From Caryophanon sp036309765 (lineage in GTDB: Bacteria; Bacillota; Bacilli; Bacillales_A; Planococcaceae): a DNA stretch of 64,000 bases. Positions within the stretch are counted from its first letter, which is position 1; every line of letters starts with the position of its first letter. The stretch spans positions 31,103 to 95,102 of the forward strand of contig JAXJTE010000106.1 of assembly GCA_036309765.1 (NCBI GenBank), written 5' to 3'. Shown here piece after piece: positions 25,572 through 33,991 of this stretch. The notes under the pieces were generated by a model. That model was given only the letters and a program-made list of their open reading frames with translations. It was not told the origin of the DNA and ran no database searches. Both the position numbers and the translations under genes were made by a program.

Positions 25572-26180
25572 TTAACGGTAACGATTGACAACGCCGCTTA
25601 AGCCTTCATCTGTCGTACCTGTTCCAATTGCGCCAAACTTCCACTCATTGCCGTTGCGATAAATTTCGCCTGTAATAAGCGCTGTTTGCCCACCGTAATT
25701 ATCTGTTAAGTTGTAACGTAAAAGCTCTTCATTGCTCGCTGGATTTAGCACGCGAATGTACGCATTTTGAATCATACCGAAATCTTGATTGCGCTTTTTC
25801 GCTTCGTAAATGTTTACGACAAATACTAATTTGTTATATTGAGTTGGTACAGCGTTTAAGTCGATGAAAATTGTTTCATCATCGCCTGAACCTTCACCCG
25901 TCAAGTTATCGCCTGAATGCTTCACAGAGCCATCTGTACTTGCTTTGCGTCCGAAATAAACAACATCATCCTGGTTGACTAAACGATCGTTTTGCAGCAT
26001 GATTACCGATGCATCACAGTCGACGCTTGCGCCACCGCCACCACCGAATAAACCACCTAGCAAACCACCGCTTTTCTTTTGCTCAACAGGATCCCAGCCT
26101 AAGCCGACCTGTAAGCGTGAAAGACCCGCATTCCCTTTTGTTAAATCAATGCGTTGTCCTTTTTGTAAATTCACTACCAC
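25572..26180 (-). CDS. TerD family stress protein, paralog 3 with glycine-rich insert
   Basis: A 202-residue TerD-domain protein. It starts with GTG (GGGAG 10 bases upstream), giving the family opening VNLQKGQRIDLTKGN. Between strands, a low-complexity insert KKSGGLLGGLFGGGGGASVD interrupts the region just before the calcium-binding DCDASVIMLQNDR. GDNLTGEGSGDDETIF and GGQTALITGEIYRNGNEW are conserved. A similar insert occurs in the TerA-like protein at 18869, hinting at a shared partner or localisation. It is the first gene of the leftward Ter array. Confidence 0.9.
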   Translation of the reverse strand: MVVNLQKGQRIDLTKGNAGLSRLQVGLGWDPVEQKKSGGLLGGLFGGGGGASVDCDASVIMLQNDRLVNQDDVVYFGRKASTDGSVKHSGDNLTGEGSGDDETIFIDLNAVPTQYNKLVFVVNIYEAKKRNQDFGMIQNAYIRVLNPASNEELLRYNLTDNYGGQTALITGEIYRNGNEWKFGAIGTGTTDEGLSGVVNRYR

Positions 26181-26213
26181 GAATATACAACTCCCTTACA
26201 TGTGTAATTTGTT

Positions 26214-26242
26214 GCTATACTATTGCTTACGCTTTCACGCAA
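26214..26242 (-). promoter_or_regulatory. predicted sigma-A promoter of the terD array
   Basis: On the minus strand, TTGCGT (26242-26237) and TATAGC (26219-26214) are separated by 17 bases, placed 34 bases before the GTG start. Prediction only. Confidence 0.5.
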
Positions 26243-26479
26243 AAAAGGTCATTTCTCAAAAAATTAAGCCTTTTTTCCATTATAAAAGCTCCCCCAAAAT
26301 AATGCCAATTTGCGCCCCACAAAATTACAGCGATTTTTTCAGCCTGAGATTTCTTCCTACAACCGCACCGCTTCTTCATCACACAATTTTTAGAATTAAC
26401 AAAATATTTTCATCATGGCAGTGGAAAATATGATAGAATAGTTCAACACGATTTTTAAGTTATGCGGAGGAATTGACTA

Positions 26480-27742
26480 ATGGAAGTTGCAGAACCAAAA
26501 ATGTTACAAGTGGAAAACGTGCTAATTGCACATCATTTTTTAAAAGATGTCGTAGCGCACACACCACTGCAATATAACGATTATTTATCACAGTTGTACG
26601 GTGCCAACATTTACTTTAAGCGAGAAGATTTACAGCACGTGCGCTCATTCAAGCTGCGCGGTGCATATTACAAAATTAAAAAGATCGAAAAAGATGCACG
26701 TCCAGTAGGTGTCGTTTGTGCGAGTGCCGGCAACCACGCACAAGGTGTTGCGTACGCTTGTGCTCACCTACAAATTCAAGCGACCATCTTCATGCCAAAG
26801 ACGACGCCGAAGCAAAAAGTAACACAAGTGCGCATGTTCGGACGTGAATTTGTCGAGATCATTTTAGCAGGCGATACGTTTGACGAATCATCAACAGCGG
26901 CACAAAGCTACTGCGAAGAACACGGCAAAATTTTCATTCACCCGTTCGATGATGTTGACGTAATGGCAGGTCAAGGTACAGTCGCAGTTGAATTTATGAA
27001 CGATATCGAAGCACCGATGGATTACGTATTCGGCAGCATTGGCGGTGGCGGTTTAATGTCAGGCGTCGGCGCATACGTAAAAAGCTTATCGCCACAAACG
27101 AAAGTAATCGGCGTCGAGCCAGCTGGTGCGGCAAGTATGAAAGCAGCATTCGAGCATAAAGAGCCAGTGACGCTACCACATATCGAAAAATTCGTCGATG
27201 GTGCAGCAGTACAACGCGTCGGCAATTACACGTACAATGTGTGCCAGCACTATTTAGATGATGTCATTACTGTTCCAGAAGGCAAAGTATGTACGACGAT
27301 TTTAGAGCTGTACAACAAGCACGCAATCGTTGCAGAGCCAGCTGGTGCATTACCAGTAGCCGCGCTTGATTTTTATAAAAACGACATTAAAGGTAAAACG
27401 GTTGTCATCATTATTAGCGGTGGTAACAACGACATCGGACGCATGCAAGAAATTAAAGAAAAGTCGCTTATTTATGAAGGCTTACTTTACTACTTCATCG
27501 TCAACTTCCCACAACGCTCAGGCGCACTTCGTCAGTTTTTAACATCTGTACTCGGACCAAACGATGACATTACGACGTTTGAGTACACGAAGAAAAACAA
27601 CAAAGAAAGCGGACCAGCCCTTGTCGGCATCGAGGTATCTCACCCAGACGATTACCCAGGCTTACTAAAACGCATGGTTGAAAACGGCTTTGAATATAAA
27701 GAAGTAAATAACGATAGCACATTATTTGCGCTGCTCGTGTAA
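26480..27742 (+). CDS. ilvA: threonine dehydratase
   Basis: A 420-residue PLP-dependent threonine deaminase making 2-oxobutyrate for isoleucine synthesis. The PLP lysine is in RSFKLRGAYYKI, the phosphate loop in SIGGGGLMSGVGAY, and the substrate asparagine loop in SAGNHAQGVAYA. A regulatory ACT-like C-terminal region of about 90 residues starts near EGLLYYFIVNFPQR, so it is the biosynthetic, feedback-controlled form of Bacillus length. GCGGAGGAATTG precedes the ATG. It is not next to other ilv genes here; it is divergent from the terD array and ends in a bidirectional terminator. Confidence 0.95.
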   Translation: MEVAEPKMLQVENVLIAHHFLKDVVAHTPLQYNDYLSQLYGANIYFKREDLQHVRSFKLRGAYYKIKKIEKDARPVGVVCASAGNHAQGVAYACAHLQIQATIFMPKTTPKQKVTQVRMFGREFVEIILAGDTFDESSTAAQSYCEEHGKIFIHPFDDVDVMAGQGTVAVEFMNDIEAPMDYVFGSIGGGGLMSGVGAYVKSLSPQTKVIGVEPAGAASMKAAFEHKEPVTLPHIEKFVDGAAVQRVGNYTYNVCQHYLDDVITVPEGKVCTTILELYNKHAIVAEPAGALPVAALDFYKNDIKGKTVVIIISGGNNDIGRMQEIKEKSLIYEGLLYYFIVNFPQRSGALRQFLTSVLGPNDDITTFEYTKKNNKESGPALVGIEVSHPDDYPGLLKRMVENGFEYKEVNNDSTLFALLV

Positions 27743-27744
27743 CA

Positions 27745-27788
27745 AAAAAAGGTGTGTGAAAAGTTTCGACTTTTCACACACCCTTTTT
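27745..27788. terminator. bidirectional terminator after ilvA
   Basis: Perfect stem GGTGTGTGAAAAGT / ACTTTTCACACACC with a TTCG tetraloop and A/T runs on both outer sides. Confidence 0.92.
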
Positions 27789-27796
27789 CATTTTAT

Positions 27797-28591
27797 TTAG
27801 CCAAGTAACGCGCGGTCGCTGTTCATCTTTTCGCCGCGAATTTTCTCAAACGCCGCCATTAAATCTGGAATCGTTAAGTTTGCCTTTTCCGCTTCGTTCA
27901 CTTCTAAAATAATTTGCCCTTTATCCATCATAATGAGACGGTTGCCGAGGTCGAGCGCTTGCTGCATGTTGTGCGTCACCATGAGCGTCGTAAGCGAGTC
28001 CTTTTCTACAAGCTGCTTCGTAATGTTCGTAATTAGCTCTGCACGCGACGGATCGAGCGCGGCTGTATGCTCATCTAACAGTAAAATCGACGGCTGCGTA
28101 AACGTCGCCATCAGTAGCGACAACGCCTGACGCTCACCACCAGACAGCATGCCAACTTTCGCATTTAAACGATTTTCCAAATTCAGCGACAGCATTTCAA
28201 GCGCTGTACGGTAAATATCTTTTTTCTTTTTGTTTACACCGAAGCCGAGCGTGCGCGTTTTCGTACGGTTATACGCAATCGCTAAGTTTTCCTCAATCGT
28301 CATGGACGGTGCTGTACCTGCCATCGGATCTTGGAATACGCGACCGATATGGCGTGCGCGTTTGTATTCCGCGTCACCCGTCACGTTTTTGCCGTTAATT
28401 TGAATTGTGCCGAAGTCCGGCGTAAGCGCTCCCGAAATCATGTTCATCATCGTCGACTTCCCTGCGCCGTTACTACCGATTATTGTTACGAAGTCTCCCG
28501 GTGCTAAATGTAAATTAATATCACCGAGCGCCACCTTTTCGTCTGGTGTGCCTTCATTGAATACTTTATTAATGTTTGTTAATTTAAGCAC
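27797..28591 (-). CDS. ABC transporter ATP-binding protein (TrpXYZ-like system)
   Basis: A 264-residue ABC ATPase. Walker A is GSNGAGKSTMMNM, the signature MLSGGERQALSLLMA, and Walker B SILLLDEHTAALDP, followed by the switch histidine in LMVTHNMQQ. Its start overlaps the end of the permease gene by 8 bases. Together with the upstream permease and lipoprotein it forms an importer of the family often linked to tryptophan, tyrosine or other aromatic substrates in Firmicutes. The substrate is not shown by the sequence. Confidence 0.9.
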   Translation of the reverse strand: MLKLTNINKVFNEGTPDEKVALGDINLHLAPGDFVTIIGSNGAGKSTMMNMISGALTPDFGTIQINGKNVTGDAEYKRARHIGRVFQDPMAGTAPSMTIEENLAIAYNRTKTRTLGFGVNKKKKDIYRTALEMLSLNLENRLNAKVGMLSGGERQALSLLMATFTQPSILLLDEHTAALDPSRAELITNITKQLVEKDSLTTLMVTHNMQQALDLGNRLIMMDKGQIILEVNEAEKANLTIPDLMAAFEKIRGEKMNSDRALLG

Positions 28592-29597
28592 CTGGATTCC
28601 CCCTTACGTTGTTGCGAAATTGCTCTTTTCGTTTTGCCTTGCGTTTACGCTCTTTCATTTTCGCAAGCACTTGCGGTAAAATAAGCGCTAAAATAACGAT
28701 GATTGCTGTAATTAATTTTAAGTCCGCTGCATCTAACCATTCGATGCGCAGTGCAACAGCTAGTACAATTCGGTAAATAATTGCCCCTAAAATAACAGCC
28801 AGCGTCGTGCGCACAATCGTTTTCGTACCAAAAATGGCTTCACCAATAATAACAGAAGCTAAACCGATGACGATCATGCCGACACCCATGCTCACGTCTG
28901 CTGATTTTGCATACTGAGCAACGAGCGCACCAGAAAACGCAACAAGCGCATTCGATAAACCTAAGCCTAAAATAATGTAGTTATCTGTATTTGCGGAGAA
29001 GCTGCGAATCATGCGCTTATTGTCGCCTGTCGCACGAATCGCTAAGCCCATCTCCGTTTTTAAGAACCAGTCAACAATCACTTTAATACCTAGCGTAATG
29101 ACGATCATTAACACAATCGTACCTACCGTTGACGGAATCGCACCTGTTACAAAGCTGCTTAACATAGTTTTAACGCTTTCATCGATTGGAAGCGTCGTCC
29201 ACCATGAGCCAAATAACGAGAACACCGACTCCGTATTTAATAGTGGAATGTTTGGACGTGTCGCCGCTTCTGTCGTCGTCCCCATAATGCGTAAGTTAAT
29301 CGAGTACAACGCAATCATCATTAAAATCCCTGATAATAGCGCGTTAATTTTTCCTTTCGTGTGCAGTAAGCCTGTACAGCACCCTGCGATAAAGCCGGCA
29401 ACGATCGCTACTGATGTCGCAAGCAATGGATTGTAGCCGAGCGTAATCATCGCCGCTGCAACTGCCGCCCCTGTTACGAAGCTACCGTCTACCGTTAAAT
29501 CTGGAAAGTCTAAAATACGAAATGTAATGAATACGCCGAGCGCCATGATCGCATAAATAATGCCGAGCTCGACCGAACCGAAAATTGCGGTAAACAT
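28584..29597 (-). CDS. ABC transporter permease (TrpXYZ-like system)
   Basis: A 337-residue polytopic permease of the branched-chain/ribose-type fold with about eight to nine hydrophobic segments and a highly basic C-terminal tail (KMKERKRKAKRKEQ). The motif EMGLAIRATGDNKRMIRS in the middle is the cytoplasmic coupling-helix (EAA-like) loop. AGGAGGAACA precedes the ATG. It pairs with the ATPase gene by overlap and with the binding-protein gene across an attenuating hairpin. Confidence 0.88.
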   Translation of the reverse strand: MFTAIFGSVELGIIYAIMALGVFITFRILDFPDLTVDGSFVTGAAVAAAMITLGYNPLLATSVAIVAGFIAGCCTGLLHTKGKINALLSGILMMIALYSINLRIMGTTTEAATRPNIPLLNTESVFSLFGSWWTTLPIDESVKTMLSSFVTGAIPSTVGTIVLMIVITLGIKVIVDWFLKTEMGLAIRATGDNKRMIRSFSANTDNYIILGLGLSNALVAFSGALVAQYAKSADVSMGVGMIVIGLASVIIGEAIFGTKTIVRTTLAVILGAIIYRIVLAVALRIEWLDAADLKLITAIIVILALILPQVLAKMKERKRKAKRKEQFRNNVRGNPGA

Positions 29598-29663
29598 GTT
29601 GTTCCTCCTCTATTTTGAATGAATGTATTGAACTGACGATGCGACACTTTTTACATCACATAA

Positions 29664-29704
29664 AGAAAGGCAGCTCTGCCATACTCCACAGAACTGCCTT
29701 TTTG
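29664..29704 (-). terminator. intercistronic hairpin between binding-protein and permease genes
   Basis: Stem AAAGGCAG / CTGCCTTT with an internal partly paired loop and a T run on the minus strand. It lies directly after the lipoprotein gene, so it probably lets the binding protein be made in excess over the membrane parts. Confidence 0.7.
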
Positions 29705-29705
29705 T

Positions 29706-30695
29706 TTATTGTAAAAGCTCCGCGCCCCAAGAGTCTTGAATGTCTAAACCTAACGTATCTGCTGTTTCTTGATTGATTAATAGTTTTAAGTTTTGCGGAT
29801 ATTGTACTGGTAAATCGGCTGGTGCTGCTTCACCTGTTAAAATTTTCACAGCCATTTGCCCTGCTTCAAAGCCGATGTCGTAATATTCAAAGCCGTACGC
29901 TGCTAAACCGCCGCGTGCTACTGAATCAAGTTCGCCTACAAGCAGTGGTAATTTGTTCGTGTTCGCTACTTCGATTACTGATTCTAATGCTAATACAACC
30001 GTGTTATCTGTAATGATGTAGAAGCCGTCTACTTTACCAACTAATGATTCGGCTGCTTGCTTTACTTCCGCAGACGTTGATACCGATGCTTCTTGAATAA
30101 CTAAGCCAAGTGCCGCTGCTTTTTCTTTTACTTGCTTCACTTGCTCTACAGAGTTCGGCTCACCAGCGTTGTACACCATACCGATTGTGTTTAATTTTAA
30201 TTCTTGTGCGAACGCTAACGTTTTGTCGATCGTTTCTGGATGTAAATCAATCGTACCTGTTACGTTGCCACCTGGTTGTTCTATCGATTGAACAAGCTGT
30301 GCTGCCACTGCATCTGTTACCGATGTGAAAACGATTGGCTTTTCTGTCGTTTGTGCTAACGCCGCTTGTGCAGACGGTGTTGAGTTTGCAAAAATTAAAT
30401 CAACGTCGCTGTTTACTAAATTTTGTGCGATTGTTGTATTTAAGCTGTTGTCGCCTTGTGCAAGCTGTGCATCGTACTCTACGTTTAAGCCTGCTTCTTC
30501 TAATGCCGCTTTGAAGCCTTCGCTCGCCGCATCAAGTGATGGGTGCTCCATTAATTGTGTAATGCCGACTTTATACGTTTTTTCTCCTGTATCTGAAGAC
30601 GAATCATCCACTGCTTCGTCCTCTCCGCCACATGCTGCAAGTACTGTTATAACTGCCAGTAACATTAACATGAGCGTCCATTTTGTTTTCTTCAT
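29706..30695 (-). CDS. ABC transporter substrate-binding lipoprotein (ABC_sub_bind family)
   Basis: A 329-residue solute-binding lipoprotein. The signal peptide MKKTKWTLMLMLLAVITVLA ends at a lipobox cysteine (LAAC, residue 21), followed by an acidic, serine-rich linker. The mature part has the two-lobe organisation and motifs such as GITQLMEHPSLDAASEGFK, FANSTPSAQAALAQ and TDNTVVLALESV of the TrpX-like PF04392 family. AAGGGGGATAAC precedes the ATG. A binding preference for an aromatic amino acid is plausible by family only; no T-box is found upstream. Confidence 0.9.
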   Translation of the reverse strand: MKKTKWTLMLMLLAVITVLAACGGEDEAVDDSSSDTGEKTYKVGITQLMEHPSLDAASEGFKAALEEAGLNVEYDAQLAQGDNSLNTTIAQNLVNSDVDLIFANSTPSAQAALAQTTEKPIVFTSVTDAVAAQLVQSIEQPGGNVTGTIDLHPETIDKTLAFAQELKLNTIGMVYNAGEPNSVEQVKQVKEKAAALGLVIQEASVSTSAEVKQAAESLVGKVDGFYIITDNTVVLALESVIEVANTNKLPLLVGELDSVARGGLAAYGFEYYDIGFEAGQMAVKILTGEAAPADLPVQYPQNLKLLINQETADTLGLDIQDSWGAELLQ

Positions 30696-30834
30696 CTGTT
30701 ATCCCCCTTCTGTTACGTTGAAGTGCTAAATTGTTTCAAGATAACGTTTATATTAATACTGAATTTTCTATCAGTCAACAACATTCTGAAATTTCCAATA
30801 TTTAAAACGTCATTACACTTCTGTTTTTATTCAT

Positions 30835-30863
30835 TTGACGTCAGATGTGTGAAGCTTTACAAT
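30835..30863 (+). promoter_or_regulatory. predicted sigma-A promoter of queT
   Basis: TTGACG (30835-30840) and TACAAT (30858-30863) with a 17-base spacer, just upstream of the preQ1 riboswitch. Confidence 0.75.
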
Positions 30864-30883
30864 AATAACTTGTGTGTCACACA

Positions 30884-30922
30884 CCGTGGTTCGTAACCAT
30901 CCCACGCAAAAAAACTAAGGAG
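30884..30922 (+). promoter_or_regulatory. preQ1-I riboswitch
   Basis: The stretch starting CGTGGTTCGTAACCATCCCA followed by CGCAAAAAAACTAAGG matches the class I preQ1 aptamer: P1 stem GTGG/CCAC, a loop with pyrimidines that bind the ligand, then an A-rich tail ending ACTAAGG that folds back into an H-type pseudoknot. The tail runs into the AAGGAG ribosome binding site of queT, so ligand binding should block translation initiation. Confidence 0.85.
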
Positions 30923-30930
30923 AAATGAAT

Positions 30931-31419
30931 ATGAACACAAAATTTTTAGCAGTGAGCGGCATTATTGCAGCGGTGTATATCGCGGTGACGATGATGTTTG
31001 CGCCACTATCGTTCGGAGCTGTGCAACTGCGCTTTTCCGAAATGTTTAACCACTTAATCGTCTTTAGCCCAAAATACGGAATCGGCGTTGTCATCGGCGT
31101 CTTTATTTCGAACTGGCTATTTTCAAGCTTAGGTGTTGCCGATTTAATTTTCGGTGTCGGTCATACAATCATTACGTTCGTGATCGCGCTCATCATTTTT
31201 AAATTCGTTAAAAACGTTTGGGCTCGACTTGTCATTAACTCGTTATTATTTACGACGACGATGTTTATTATTGCATATGAGTTAAACCTCGTGCTTGAGC
31301 TGCCGTTTTTTGAAACATGGCTATATTTAGCGATTGGTGAGTTTATCGTGCTTGCGATTGGTATGCCGATTATGTATACGTTAAATAAACGTTTATCATT
31401 TGAAAACATGATGAAATAG
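30931..31419 (+). CDS. queT: QueT family queuosine-precursor transporter
   Basis: A 162-residue membrane protein with about five hydrophobic segments, the S-component-like QueT family of ECF transporters for queuosine precursors. The start at 30931 (MNTKFLAVSG) is chosen because AAGGAG lies 8 bases upstream; the ATG six bases earlier is too close. Control by a preQ1-I riboswitch directly upstream strongly supports the function. The motif VQLRFSEMFNHLIVFSPKYG is typical of the family. It is a single gene with its own promoter and a terminator behind. Confidence 0.94.
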   Translation: MNTKFLAVSGIIAAVYIAVTMMFAPLSFGAVQLRFSEMFNHLIVFSPKYGIGVVIGVFISNWLFSSLGVADLIFGVGHTIITFVIALIIFKFVKNVWARLVINSLLFTTTMFIIAYELNLVLELPFFETWLYLAIGEFIVLAIGMPIMYTLNKRLSFENMMK

Positions 31420-31445
31420 ACTGCATTATGCGGTCTTTACATAGG

Positions 31446-31486
31446 AAAGGAGCTGTACGAAATGGTTTTTTCGAACAGCTCCTTTG
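31446..31486. terminator. bidirectional terminator between queT and the acyl-CoA ligase gene
   Basis: Stem AAAGGAGCTGT / ACAGCTCCTTT, extended by CGAA/TTCG, between convergent genes. Confidence 0.85.
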
Positions 31487-31491
31487 TCATT

Positions 31492-33105
31492 TTATAACTG
31501 CATCGGGTACAGCGTGTTTAATTCCTCGCGCAGCTTCGCCTTTAAGAATTTCCCTACTGATGTTTTTGGAATTTCTTTTAAGAACACAACATCGTCTGGG
31601 ATCCACCATTTCGCAAATTGCGTCGATAAGTATTCTAAAATTTCTTCCTTCGTCACCTCAGCACCTTCGTGTAACACGACGCATGCGAGTGGTCGCTCTT
31701 GCCAGCGAACGTGTGGAATCGCAATAACTGCCGCTTCAAAAATTGCATCGTGTGACATGAGTGCATTTTCAATATCTACTGAAGAAATCCATTCGCCGCC
31801 TGATTTAATTAAATCTTTCGTGCGGTCCGTAATTTTAATGAGTCCGTCTTTCGTACGCACCGCGATGTCACCTGTGTATAACCAGCCGTCGCGGTATACA
31901 TCGATTGTGCGTTCGTCGTTGTAGTACTCATGTGAAATCCATGGTCCTCGAAGACGTAGCTCTCCCATTGTTTCGCCGTCCCACGGTACTTCGCCGTCCT
32001 CGTTCACGATGCTTGACTCAACGCCCATTACCGTCATCCCTTGCGTCGATAATGCATCCGCTAATTCTTCCTCTGAATAATCATCCATCCATGATTGCTT
32101 CGTGCCGAGTGATACGATTGGCGTCGTTTCTGTCATGCCGTAAGCGATTGTGTACGGAATGTTGAACTTCTTCTCAAACGTGCGAATAAGCCCTTTTGGT
32201 GATGCCGAGCCGCCCGCAAAAATTGTACGTAACGACGACATGTCGCGCGTTTCTTTTTCTAAAATTTGCTGCACGCCAAGCCAAATTGTCGGCACGCCTG
32301 CTGTTACCGTTACGCGGTGCTGTTCGATTAAATCGACAATTAAGCCGGTCGTAAACTGCGGTCCTGGTAATACAAGTGTTGCGCCAACATTAACGCTCGT
32401 AAATGGCAGACCCCATGCATTTACATGGAACATCGGCACGATTGGTAACACGGTATCGCGCTCGCAAATACCCATCGAATCGGTTGCTGCTTGCATTAAG
32501 CTATGTAAGTATAAGCCACGGTGCGTGTACACAACGCCTTTAGGATTCCCTGTCGTTGCCGATGTGTAGCACATGCCCGCTGGTAAATTTTCATCTAAGT
32601 CGGTCGGGAACTCGAAGCTTTCGTCCGCCTCGGCTAACAATTGCTCGTACGACATAGCGTTTGGTAACGTCGTCTCAAGCGTTGCATCATCTGTCATCAC
32701 GATGTAGTGCTTCACCGTCGTTAACTGGTCTTGAATGTTTTCAATGATTGGCAGTAAATCCACATCAATTAATAGCACCTCATCTTGCGCGTGATTAATG
32801 ATGTAAATTAAATGCTCCTCTGATAAACGAATATTAACCATATGTAAAATTGCGCCTGTACATGGCACAGCGAAATAAGCCTCTAAATGGCGATGCTGAT
32901 TCCATGCGAACGATCCGATTTTTGTTCCCTTTGTCATGCCAAGCTTCGTTAACGCGCTTGCTAATCGACGTGTACGCTTTGCCCATTCCCCATATGTCAG
33001 CTCATGCGTTACGGTGTCGCTTGTGCGTGAAATAATTTTTTTATGTGCGAAATACGTTTCTGCACGCGTTAAAAATGATGTTAATACTAATTGCGTGTCC
33101 ATCAT
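31492..33105 (-). CDS. long-chain acyl-CoA synthetase (AMP-forming)
   Basis: A 537-residue adenylate-forming enzyme that activates fatty acids to acyl-CoA. The phosphate-binding loop is YTSATTGNPKGVVYTHRG, followed by GMTETTPIVSLG, the hinge region GWLYTGDIAVRTKDGLIKI and DRTKDLIKSGGEWIS, and the C-terminal catalytic lysine in PKTSVGKFLKAKL. All key motifs are intact and the length is standard for FadD-like proteins of the medium/long-chain group. GGGGAGGAATGCTTC precedes adjacent ATG codons. It is a single gene; chain length preference is not predictable. Confidence 0.9.
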   Translation of the reverse strand: MMDTQLVLTSFLTRAETYFAHKKIISRTSDTVTHELTYGEWAKRTRRLASALTKLGMTKGTKIGSFAWNQHRHLEAYFAVPCTGAILHMVNIRLSEEHLIYIINHAQDEVLLIDVDLLPIIENIQDQLTTVKHYIVMTDDATLETTLPNAMSYEQLLAEADESFEFPTDLDENLPAGMCYTSATTGNPKGVVYTHRGLYLHSLMQAATDSMGICERDTVLPIVPMFHVNAWGLPFTSVNVGATLVLPGPQFTTGLIVDLIEQHRVTVTAGVPTIWLGVQQILEKETRDMSSLRTIFAGGSASPKGLIRTFEKKFNIPYTIAYGMTETTPIVSLGTKQSWMDDYSEEELADALSTQGMTVMGVESSIVNEDGEVPWDGETMGELRLRGPWISHEYYNDERTIDVYRDGWLYTGDIAVRTKDGLIKITDRTKDLIKSGGEWISSVDIENALMSHDAIFEAAVIAIPHVRWQERPLACVVLHEGAEVTKEEILEYLSTQFAKWWIPDDVVFLKEIPKTSVGKFLKAKLREELNTLYPMQL

Positions 33106-33294
33106 GAAGCATTCCTCCCCAATTCATAGTTCCCCTTTTTGTGAATATTTTTCCAATATCCTTTCTCGATTATACAAAATATAGCTACATCAAGCAATTT
33201 TCTTTTTCAAAAATATATATTTTTATCGTTCGTGCGTAACTTAGATGTCTATATAAGCTGTGCTATGACCGTTATTAGTAAACGTTTCTTGAGT

Positions 33295-33432
33295 CAAGCA
33301 GCGGCTAATCGTAATGCATTTTAAAATGGACGCAAAAGCCCGAGACTCAATACCACGCAGTCATGAGAATCGGATCAGCAAGAACGCTTGAGCCGAGACC
33401 GCGGAAAGTGAGCCAACTAGAGCGTTCCTCAA
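33295..33432. repeat. dispersed GC-rich repeat, degenerate copy C
   Basis: A decayed copy of the repeat family: words CCGAGACTCAATACCACGCA, GTCATGAGAATCGGA and GCTTGAGCCG align with copy A at 2461-2590 with many changes. It lies upstream of the trp promoter. Confidence 0.5.
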
Positions 33433-33455
33433 TCATATAGTTATCTGAAAATATT

Positions 33456-33484
33456 GACATTTACGACTTTTTCCTCTACAATCA
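33456..33484 (+). promoter_or_regulatory. sigma-A promoter of the trp operon
   Basis: TTGACA (33456-33461) and TACAAT (33479-33484) with a 17-base spacer; a near-consensus promoter just before the T-box leader. Confidence 0.85.
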
Positions 33485-33499
33485 AAAATAACTTTTCGA

Positions 33500-33771
33500 A
33501 CGGATTTGAGTAGAGAAAAGTAGAGCAGAGCATAGTTGAGAAATTGATGACATAAGAAGAGTACTGTGAACGACGTATTATAGAGAGCTAGTGGTCGGTG
33601 CAAACTAGTATACCGTTTATACGAATGGACTTATGAGAGCTGTTAATACCAGACGTCTTCCCTACGTTATAAGGGAGCTTGAGATGGAAGTAGCGATACT
33701 TCTAATTTGAGGTGGCAACGCGGTAACAATCGTCCTCTACATGTGTAAAAGCATGTAGGGGCTTTTTTTGT
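33500..33771 (+). promoter_or_regulatory. T-box leader of the trp operon, probable Trp specifier
   Basis: The leader has the hallmarks of a T-box riboswitch: AGAGAGCTAGTGGTCGGTGC (stem I distal loop) near 33580, a specifier-loop-like GAATGGAC with UGG at 33626-33628 followed by A, and the T-box sequence TTTGAGGTGGCAACGCGGT at about 33706-33724. A terminator hairpin, CTCTACATG / CATGTAGGGG with a seven-T run, spans 33734-33769. Uncharged tRNA-Trp should pair with UGG and the T-box bulge and let transcription pass into trpE. The specifier assignment is from position and operon content. Confidence 0.85.
33734..33769 (+). terminator. regulated T-box terminator
   Basis: Stem CCTCTACATG / CATGTAGGGG with loop TGTAAAAG, then GCTTTTTTT. 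The 5' arm competes with the T-box antiterminator. Confidence 0.88.
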
Positions 33772-33825
33772 TTCTATTGGATTTTCTAGTTTCAATAACA
33801 GATGCTTAGAAATTGCAGTGAACGT

Positions 33826-33915
33826 AGGCTCGAAACGAGAGGCGGACTCCTGCGGGAAAAGTGTGAGCGCGACACGAAAGGTTCGAGCCACGCCCGCGGA
33901 AAGCCTGCCTTGATG
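33826..33915. repeat. dispersed GC-rich repeat, short copy D
   Basis: Contains GAGGCGGACTCCTGCGGGAA and CGCGGAAAGCCTGCCTT around a shortened middle, matching copy B at 14969-15163. It lies between the T-box terminator and trpE, so it is part of the trp mRNA leader. Confidence 0.65.
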
Positions 33916-33991
33916 TAAAGAGCTTTACGATAAAACACACATAGCCATCACGTATACTAGAAAACCTTCATTATTAAAGGGAGTGAAATTC

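Noticed and set aside
26181..26479. Possible T-box or attenuator ahead of ilvA
   Set aside because: No T-box sequence or terminator hairpin was found; the region only looks like back-to-back promoters.
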